This document shows positions 55,846 through 64,000 of a stretch of 64,000 nucleotides of DNA, in pieces. A model generated the notes under the pieces. That model was not told the DNA's origin. It saw only the letters and a program-made list of their open reading frames with translations, and searched no databases. The translations under genes were made by a program, and so were the position numbers. Source of the DNA: Hyposmocoma kahamanoa (taxonomy: Eukaryota > Arthropoda > Insecta > Lepidoptera > Cosmopterigidae); the NCBI RefSeq assembly GCF_003589595.1, contig NW_020655294.1, positions 1,889,943 through 1,953,942 on the forward strand, in the 5' to 3' direction. Numbering within the stretch: position 1 is the stretch's first letter; the number at the start of each line of letters is the position of its first letter.

Positions 55846-58800
55846 ATGGAAGAAGTAAGGCAGTTGGTGCAGGAGGAAGGCAGAGAGGCGCGGAATTTGG
55901 TAGCGTTCCATGTCGCGGTAGACACGCCAGGTAAAACATAAAATATTGTTAATATGGGTATCGTGCGCCGAACTTTACTTCCGTGATCAAATACCGTTGA
56001 AACATGTGGGCGGCGCTGAGTTTGCTCAATAAACGGCCGTTAAATTGTGCCTGGTGACTTATGGGCTTCATAGTGATTCTTCTTCAGAACAATATGCTTT
56101 GTACTGTACTTAATTTGAAAACATAAGAATGCTGCATCATCCATTGTATGTTCACTTTGAAATTTAGAAAATGTGTGAATTATTAGAAAGATTAAATTTA
56201 AATCGTAAATGCCTTTATTTCATAGGTTTATTTATTTATTTATAGCCTTTATTGCTGATAAATTACATACTAACTTATCTAATACAGACACATTGTATGA
56301 CATTCATGCTTATTAGATATTACTTATTTATTATTACTCAGATTTGTTGACTCGATACCTTCAGCTTGTCCTAAGACTTAGTCCTCTTCTAGAGATTTCA
56401 ATTTCTCCCTATCTTTTGCTGTTTGCCTTCATGCTCCTCCAGCAACATGTTTAGAATCATCTTCCCATCTTCATCAAAGTATGGTCTCCCTTTCGTCCTT
56501 TTTTCCTCTCTTAGGTACCATTCCACAATATCCCTTGTCCACTAATCAATTTTTTTCTCTCATCATGTGTCCTGTCCACTGGCATTTTTGCATTTTATTA
56601 CGTCTGTGACTTTTTTTAGTCTTTGATTTGCTTTTAATTATGGTTAGTTTTACTTTGTCTTTCAATTTTATGTTGATGTAATAAAATAAAATTGAAAGAT
56701 TTCATAGGTTACATTGCATTAAATCATAGTTTCCCAAAGTGGTCTCTACTCTTTCTGAAGGCGCTGAAGAGTCCTTGGCAGGCGGAAGGGGCCTTGGAAG
56801 CTATTAGGGGCGACGATACTCTCCAGGGGGTGCTTCCACGTTTTAAAAAAAAACCTGAATTATCTATATAAAATACACTATGTTTATAGTCAAAGTCAAA
56901 GATTATTTATTCCATAGGTAAAATAAATTTACACTTGAAAACGTCACATTTAAGCTACTGCTCGTTCACTACGCTGACCTCCCTGAGAAGAACGAGCAAG
57001 AAACTCTAGGGATTGCTCTTTTCAAATAAACTTAAATGCTATGGAATACACTTTGAATAATATTTGTGTGGATTCTGGAGCCATGTCGTCTTTCCATACA
57101 TCTTTATCTAACACGTAGTCTTCAATTTTGTAATATGATTTTTCAATCAAAATATTTTTAATGTAGTTTTTAAACTTAGGAAATGATAAACTTAATATAT
57201 GCTCCGGAATCTTATTGTAAAAACGTATACAGTTCCCCATAAAAGAGTTGTTTACCTTGGTTAAATGAAATCGTGGTACCATGAGTTTGGACTTAGCTCT
57301 AAGGTTAATATTATGGATATCTTCTTTCTTATTGAAATTATGTATATTTTTACGGGCATATAAAATATTTGAGTAAATGTACTGTGATGCCACAGTCATG
57401 ATACCAGTCTCCTTAAACTTTTCTCTGAGAGATGCCCGAGAGCCTAGACGGTACACATTTTTGCTATGGATTTTCATCATCTAAGTACATATACATATAA
57501 ATAGAAATTTATAAATCCTATCTATTGAAATATCAGAGTATTATCAATTTTTGTCTTTGGAAGTTGTATGTTCATTCTTAATCCAGACAACCTTGGTTGC
57601 CCAACTGTCTGAATGCGGGCACTGGACGAGGAGGTCCTGGATTTGATTACCAGTCTAACCAATTTTATAAAATAAGTTTTGGTTTGTATGTTCTGATTGG
57701 TTTGAGTGAATTCCATTGTTGTGGTACTCATAGTACAGGCAACTCCAATTTCTTAATCTCAAAGTAAGGAATTGCCATTGTAAATTGTTTTATATGATTT
57801 AGTTAAGATCACTGCATCAACTCTCAGTGTTTATTCACCCTGTTGTTAGTCAAACCTGTCTCTATATGAGAATGTTGAAACATGGTTTACTATAACATAC
57901 TTTTGAGAAATGATAATACATTGAGTTTTTAGATATTGGAATAGTACAAACTTGAGATATGCACTTCACTTCGGCTGTTGACGATTTTTCGCTGTGTTGA
58001 CACCACCTCTGATGAATTTCGCTATCAAAATGACATTTTTGAACTATTGCCACCATCACGTTTCTGCCATCACACCTCCCAGCAAAGGAGTAGAGCCTAT
58101 CCCTACATCCTTGAATTCTTGTATTCTAAGACCATGTGGGCATCACATTTATTCCTTCCTTGAACCTGCAAAATGTGGTATGATCTCCATACTGAAGTAT
58201 TCTGTTTGCGTTATGACATGGGGTTTGTCAAACAGCAAGTCAAGAGAGCTCTCAAAGGCCGGCAAAACACAACTTCCAATTTAACAAAAAAAGGAAATTA
58301 AGAATCTGCATGGTGACCATTTATTTTATGTTGAATGGAGTGTTCATTTCTTAATTTATTGTTGTTTAGGAAATGAAATTTTTTTTCCAGATTTAAATCG
58401 CATATATTTGTTTTTTCAAACAAACTGACGGTTCGTGCAATCCCATGGTCGTGGTTGACTGAGGTACAGTCTTCAACCAGTTAGGTCTAATATTGACCAC
58501 CCTATTTTTAACCGACTTCAAAAAAGGAGGGGGTTCTCAATTTGCCTGTACGTTTTTTTTGTATGTATGTTACGCGATAACTCTGGTATTTGTGAATCAA
58601 TTTTCATGATTCTTTTTTTGTTGGAAAGGGGGTACTTCCAAAGTGGGCTTATTTCATTGTGAAGAAAATCATCCACCTCTAAAAGTGGCTGTTCACGCAT
58701 GAAGATTCATTTAAATAAATAGCGCCAAAATTTTACTAAATAATTATTTTAATGGTTGATTTTGCTATTTCTCTAATCCAAGGCGTTTTTCTCTCCATAT

Positions 58801-61800
58801 ACTTTGATTAATGAGAACCTATTTTTATTATCTCCAGTGTCAAGTCCTGTATTGTGGCGAACTAGGAGATATTGCAATAAAACTTAGCAAATAGACGTAA
58901 TTCAACATACTTTTGAGGTCGGTGTTTTTAGTACTCTGTACTGAGATTATTTTCACTACTATAGTTACAATAGCTATTAATTAAATACCTTATTTTTAAT
59001 TTTACAAAGAAAACATTTCAATTTATGCTACATTAAGTTTTACAAATTATTTTATTGAATGAATTTTTATTAAGTTTAATTTATTATTACTTAATATTAG
59101 AAATTAGAATAAACTAAAACATATTAATTAGTACTGCAGTCTTATGTCTGTTTGGGGTTTTTCATTAGTGGAAATATTGGATCCCAAACTGGTAGTACGG
59201 AGAAACCATCTTCCCTGTTGAAATTAGGATGTTTTTTAATTTCAATGGCAGCATCCTGGGTAGATAACGAACTTCTTTTGTAAGGACCTGGGTTTGCCAA
59301 ACTTCATTGAGTGTGTAGGTTTATCCATGACATGCTCGCAGACTGCAGACTTGTTTACGCGACGGTGTTTGACATCAGCTATATGTTCTTTGAAGTGGGT
59401 ACAAATACTTCGCTTTGGTTGTCCAATATAAGAGAGACCGCACTCACAGTCAAGCTTGTAAACTCCTGCATCCTGTAAGGGGATGTTGCATTTCACGGGT
59501 CTCACGAACTGAGAAATCTTCCTCAGGGGCTTCAAATAGGTCTTGATAGATGCACGCCTGAGTACTCTTCCGATCTTGTCTGTAACACCACTCACGTAAG
59601 GTAAGATGGCAGGTCTTTGCTCGACTGTTGGTGGTTTCACACGGGGCCTGCGGCATGTGCGTGGGATCTTCTTTTGTTTGAAAAAACAATATACGCGATT
59701 TAAATCCGGAAAAATAGTTTCATTTCCTATGTGTAACAATCGCGAAAACCTAAGAACTCAGTTATTGTTGTTTGTTTGTGATTTACTAACTTCATACTAA
59801 ATTGAAATGATGAGGCATAATAGCTATCATCAGCAGCAGTAGAGTTCCTTGTGAAAGAGTTCATCCAGGGAAGTAATGCCACCTTACCTTCTTCTGCTGC
59901 CAAGCTGTAATGTGAGCATTACTGCGTTGGTGAAATTACAGCCACATGGGACTTGTCAACTTACGTTTCAGTGTGACGGGCGCAGTGTCATTGCCTCTCA
60001 GATGTTTACGGTGTAAAGCTCTGGGTGGCACTGCAACTGTTATGGACAGGCGTGTTGCTTACCACCAGGCCCACAACTTGTTCATCCCTTCACTTGGTAT
60101 TATAAAAAAAAATCATCATAGTACATTAACTGCTAAACTAAGTTTCAAGTTAAAGCGTGTTTTAGTGTTTTTTTAATGCTCGAGAACCGTCGCTCACGCG
60201 CAGCTACTTCTAGTCGAAATACCATATAGTGTATAAAAAAAATTCCAAAAATATTATTTGCTCTGTTTTGATTACAGCTCGTGTGTCACGCAAGCCACCC
60301 CGATCCGTTGCTCCCCCGGCCCGACGCGCTCCGCCTCGTTCAGCTGCAAGACTCCGCTCGGCCTCGGCCGGGAGGGACAAACGATCAGAACTCAGAGCTC
60401 GATACTGGGCACTGCTTTTTGGTGATCTGCAGCGAGCTGTAAGTATTATTAATTATAATTACTTCTCTGACTTGTAGAATTACAGTCACGTTACCATAGG
60501 AAGGTGTTATAATGAATAAATGCATTTTAAATGATGCACGTAAACTTATAATATAACAGGTGTTTTAGTATTTCAAAAATTTAAAGCAACAGCTCATCTG
60601 ACATATGCTAAGGAAAATAAGAATTAACATTTTTACTGAGAATTTTAATAGTAAATTATTTCTTTGTGATTTTTTTGATAGGTTGGTGAAATCTACAACA
60701 CAGTGGAAGCCCACGAAAACTTAAATGAGTGCCAAGAAGTCATATTAGTATTAGAAAATTACACACGCGATTTTAAAGCGCTAGGCGAGTGGTTTCGCTT
60801 AAAATGGGAATACGATAATACGCCACCACCACAACGTCCTCAGAGTCTGGCATGGGAGATCAGGAAGACGGATTTTGTTCGTCCAGAATCCCGTCGTGCT
60901 TATTCTGTTAAGAGCTCACCATCAGTGTCTGGCAAAAACAGTCCATGTTTCTCAGGACACAATACTCCAAGTGGGAAAAACAGCCCCGTCACAGGCAAAG
61001 CTAGTCCTGGCAGTGGTAAAATAAGCCCAAGAGTATCAGGGCATACAAGTCCAAAAGCAAATATTGAATTCTTCAGCAATAAGATTGCGTCTAAGAATGC
61101 GACGAAACCTGAGCCTAAGGCTGCTAAAGAAGCTCCGAGACTCTCTGATATCAAAGAAAAAGATTTCAAAGAAAATTCTGAGGACATATACTCAAAAGTG
61201 GATACTGTTTTGCTGAAAATTGACAATGGCAATGAAATTGATCCTAAGCCATTGGTCGAGTTAGGTAAAGCTAAAGAGTGCCCTATCACGATCCCTTTGC
61301 AAGTTGTAATAAAGTCGCCTAAAAAACAACCCAAAGGAACCAATCAAATTGTTAGCAATGATGAGTTGTCATCTCAAGCAAAGATAACTACAGCTCAACT
61401 AGATGCCATTGAAAACGAATTTCTTGCAAAACAACTTTTAGAGAATGAAGTTAAGAATGATAATATGGTTAACGGAGATAAGGAGATTGAAGAGATTGCC
61501 AAAGTAGAAATGAAAGAAGATCCATTGGAGAAAACTGAGCAGAAGGTTAAAGAGAAAGTTATAGAAAAAGACAGCAGTTCAACTGAATCCCCAGCAAAAT
61601 CTGAAGATAATTTCGCAGATGTTTCAAATGGGAGTTCTCAAAATGCTAGTGATAATTCAACTAAAGAAACTGAAGTACAGATAACACCACCTAAAGAAAT
61701 ACCTGAAAACATATCAGATGTGAAAATGGAAGACGAGAACTCACCAAACGTCGCCGATAAAGTTAATTGCAATTCCGATACTTCTACTGTACCGGAATAC

Positions 61801-63969
61801 AATAAAGATGTACAAATAAAAGATGATAATGAAATTAAAGACGAGAAAAACGATGAATTTAAAAAGCTAGAACTTAAACCTGATGTCAAAGCAATTGTTG
61901 AATTAAAAGCAGTTGAAACCAAACTGAATTCGAGACCAGCATATTCACAAGCTGCAGCGAAACCTAAGCAAGTGACAGCTAAACCTGAAGTAAAAATGCC
62001 AGTGAAATCTACTACTTCAATCGTTAGAAGCAAAACAGTTGTTGAAATGCCTAGTTCTGCTCCGAAAACTCGTCAATTCCCAAAAAGAAATCAAACTAGT
62101 AAATGCAGCTACCCTTTTAACTTGACAACGGGAAGAACTAGCCTTTTTGACACTACGCCTTCGCCTTCTACAATCAAATCTGTTGCGAAAAAACCTTCAG
62201 GAAGAAATTCTCAAATAGGTTCTGGTGATAACAAAATCAATCAAAGTAAAATTGATCCGAAAAAACATCCTCCCAGACCGATGTCTTTGAAGATCAACGA
62301 AAAAGGGGATAAAAAAGAAAAAGCTAATCCAGCTTTGGAGAAAATTAAAGATTGTGATGAATACAGCAGTTCGGATACAATTGTCACTCAGATTGATATG
62401 TCCAGAATTGAATCTAGCGAAAGCTTGAAAACTTTAGTACCAGAAGAGTTGCAAATGATTCAAGATGTCGCAAATTCCATCGAAGTGTTAAACGTTGACA
62501 ACAATAAAAACGATAACGAAGGCTGGCTTACTGTGAAATCTAGACGATTAAGTCGCGAGTCCAAGAAACAGTCAAAATCTCACTGGGTCAACAGATTTCA
62601 TCAACCATCAGCAACAACTTCATTGCCCACTTTAAACATGATAGAGTCACCAAAACAAGAAACAAAACCTATTACAAAGTCTCCTAAAAACACCAAATCT
62701 GATCATGCCAAATCAGAACAACCTGAAAGATTAGGCAAGCCTGTCAAAGTTGTCAAAGTAACAGTGAAACCAAAAGCAGAGAGAGCAAAAGATCCTGCTA
62801 TGATTCGTCAAAAATCTGACGTCACTGGTCTTAAGACGCGTTCATCAAGAAACAAAGTTACGAAGAAGGAGAAGAAAGAATCGAAAAATGACGGCGAATT
62901 AACGATTAATCGTTTGCATTCCTCCCTTGAGAGCCTTACAACAGGATTAGCAAGATCCCAAGAAAGTACCGAAGATGCTTTTGACTTTGACAAATGGAAA
63001 GCCGAATTTAAGTTTACCTTCAAATATTTGGACGAAGATGATCAGATTCAAAATCATAATGAGATTTTAAAGACTGCTGATCCATCTGAAATGTCAGAAA
63101 TAGCTGAAATGACGTCTCAGATTGAGGAAAATGAGCGTAAGATAAGCTTGGCGTTGGATTTCCAGTCAGAAGTCGATCAAAGAAAATTGTGTGAGGAAGA
63201 AGATTCGCTGAACAGACAAATCATGGAGTTGCAACAAGTTTCTGATATTGATTTGGATACAGAGACTGACGACACTGAGGTGAGCTTTGGTCATTATTTA
63301 TTACTCGTTATATCTCGAAATTTCACAATGACACTACTGACGTTACGTTTTCACAATTAATAACTAAGTTTAAATTTGATTATTCTATGCTCCTACGGCA
63401 CTGAGCATTTCTGTATTGATCTGTACTATCAGTTGACCAATATTTTGCAAATCTTATGTAGCGTAAATTGAAATATCTGTCGGTAAATTAAAAATAACTG
63501 TAATTCAGGACAAGGAGTTTGCATGTTAGATATAACTCGTAGATGCCTAATACCCAAGTTAATATCCCGTTACCCGAAATAGTTTCTTTTTCAATTTGTA
63601 GCAACCGCGAAAACCAAAAAACTTGATATGCACTGTCATCTTTTGCAGAAATATATCTCAAATCTCATGAGATTTGAACTACATGTAGTTTAAAAAATAA
63701 TGCGTCCAAGTGTCAATTAATTGCTTCCCGTGTCTTAAGTTCATGAATCTATTTCTTGAAATGAACAATACAAATAAACCCACAGACAGATGCAGAAATC
63801 CTTTGCGAAGACACAAACATTGGGGTACCGACTTGTTCATCACCAGAGAACCTCGGAGCTTTAGCTGCCAGTCTTGAAGAGCAATATGAGACTGCATTGG
63901 CTGGAATGTCTTGGGCGGAAAGGGTCGACACTCTGGTGGTTTTGGAATCTTTGGTTGCCAGAGACCCCG
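55846..63969 (+). CDS. SCAPER: S-phase cyclin A-associated protein in the ER (SCAPER), first four coding exons, 3' incomplete
   Basis: In vertebrates an ER-associated cyclin A/CDK2 interactor also linked to cilia. Exons: 55846-55930, 60278-60438, 60682-63279 and 63786-63969, GT-AG throughout and in phase (1, 0, 0, 1); the gene runs off the window. Exon 1 ([20 protein letters not shown]) and exons 2-3 ([47 protein letters not shown]) form the SCAPER N-terminal domain at residues 1-150. Exon 3 is 866 codons, mostly low-complexity: Ser-Gly-Lys-Pro repeats ([18 protein letters not shown]) and Lys/Glu-rich disorder, with a conserved patch [16 protein letters not shown] near residue 695 matching the human EGWETVQRGR segment. 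Exon 4 has [14 protein letters not shown]. The coiled coil and zinc finger expected later are outside the window. Confidence 0.92.
55931..56884. other. SCAPER intron 1, proximal part
   Basis: No gene or clear repeat; 56340-56700 is low-quality LINE-like sequence without an open frame. Confidence 0.35.
56885..57482 (-). mobile_element. LINE 3' fragment (Jockey-type), minus strand
   Basis: A 152-codon open frame with [57 protein letters not shown] and IPEHILS, the C-terminus of the same LINE family as 19416-20013. It ends in a 3' UTR with AATAAATAATCTTTGACTTT. It lies in SCAPER intron 1, antisense to the gene. Confidence 0.85.
57585..57735 (+). repeat. tRNA-like SINE fragment
   Basis: TTGCCCAACTGTCTGAATGC followed by GGTCCTGGATTTGATTACC resembles A and B boxes, both degenerate. 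Confidence 0.35.
58370..58470 (+). repeat. TTTAAATC module, single arm
   Basis: GGAAATGAAA...CCAGATTTAAATCGC...ATATTTGTTTTTTCAAAC matches the left arm of the foldback at 20482-20647. Confidence 0.65.
59145..59740 (-). mobile_element. Penelope-like element, GIY-YIG endonuclease region, frameshifted
   Basis: Minus-strand frame 59739-59242 (165 codons) contains [20 protein letters not shown], the GIY-YIG signature with a Cys pair, then [20 protein letters not shown] and [12 protein letters not shown]. After a frameshift near 59245 the rest continues as [20 protein letters not shown] and PVWDP, the usual C-terminus of Penelope endonucleases. The reverse transcriptase is missing. The upstream end of the frame runs into the TTTAAATC module (59681-59765), which is shared with the foldbacks. 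Confidence 0.85.
59830..60112 (+). repeat. SINE-like family A, near full-length
   Basis: GCAGTAGAGTTCCTTGTGAA to CATCCCTTCACTTGG-TATTATAAAAAAAA. It ends about 165 bp before SCAPER exon 2. Confidence 0.8.
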
Positions 63970-64000
63970 GTAAGCAATAAAACCACCTTATGGACCATGA

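Noticed and set aside
60900..62033. Minus-strand frames of 131-147 codons
   Set aside because: Antisense shadows of SCAPER exon 3, whose plus-strand frame has clear family matches.
1..64000. CRISPR arrays, operons with Shine-Dalgarno sites, phage or plasmid genes
   Set aside because: Intron-rich eukaryotic DNA; no direct-repeat/spacer arrays or prokaryotic genes seen.

Overview
The window looks like part of a moth or butterfly (Lepidoptera) nuclear chromosome. It is AT-rich. Its genes are split by many short GT-AG introns, and introns and intergenic DNA are packed with LINE fragments, tRNA-derived SINEs, palindromic MITEs and Penelope-type pieces. The order-level call is inference from this repeat style; the protein families only establish an animal, most likely an insect.

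Layout. (1) 1-960: degenerate LINE reverse transcriptase at the left edge, followed by unassigned DNA to about 5.5 kb. (2) 5,567-35,321, minus strand: CPSF1/Cpsf160, reconstructed here as 29 coding exons with consistent phase, giving 1,473 residues. Its introns hold a 5'-truncated LINE ending in a 100-N gap, a Harbinger-like mini-element, several foldbacks and about seven copies of one SINE-like family. (3) 35.4-41.6 kb: gene-poor, dominated by nested inverted-repeat elements, one carrying a tRNA-like sequence. (4) 42,190-48,090, minus strand: an intronless Atg13 reading frame starts only 43 bases after the stop codon of the three-exon CIAO2A (galla-1-type) gene. (5) 49,700-53,714, minus strand: RpS11, with two tandem versions of exon 2 and two paralogous C/D box snoRNA candidates in its introns. 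(6) 54-55.2 kb: SINE plus two palindromic MITEs between divergent RpS11 and SCAPER. (7) 55,846 to the right edge, plus strand: the first four coding exons of SCAPER, continuing beyond the window.

The genes are general housekeeping: mRNA 3'-end formation (CPSF1), cytosolic Fe-S protein maturation (CIAO2A), autophagy initiation (Atg13), translation (RpS11 and its snoRNAs) and an ER/ciliary factor (SCAPER). The most interesting observations are the RpS11 mutually exclusive exon pair separated by a 40-nt gap, the paired intronic snoRNAs that appear to guide on 28S rRNA, the CIAO2A-Atg13 tandem with no visible poly(A) signal between them, and hammerhead-ribozyme-like cores in two short inverted-repeat elements.
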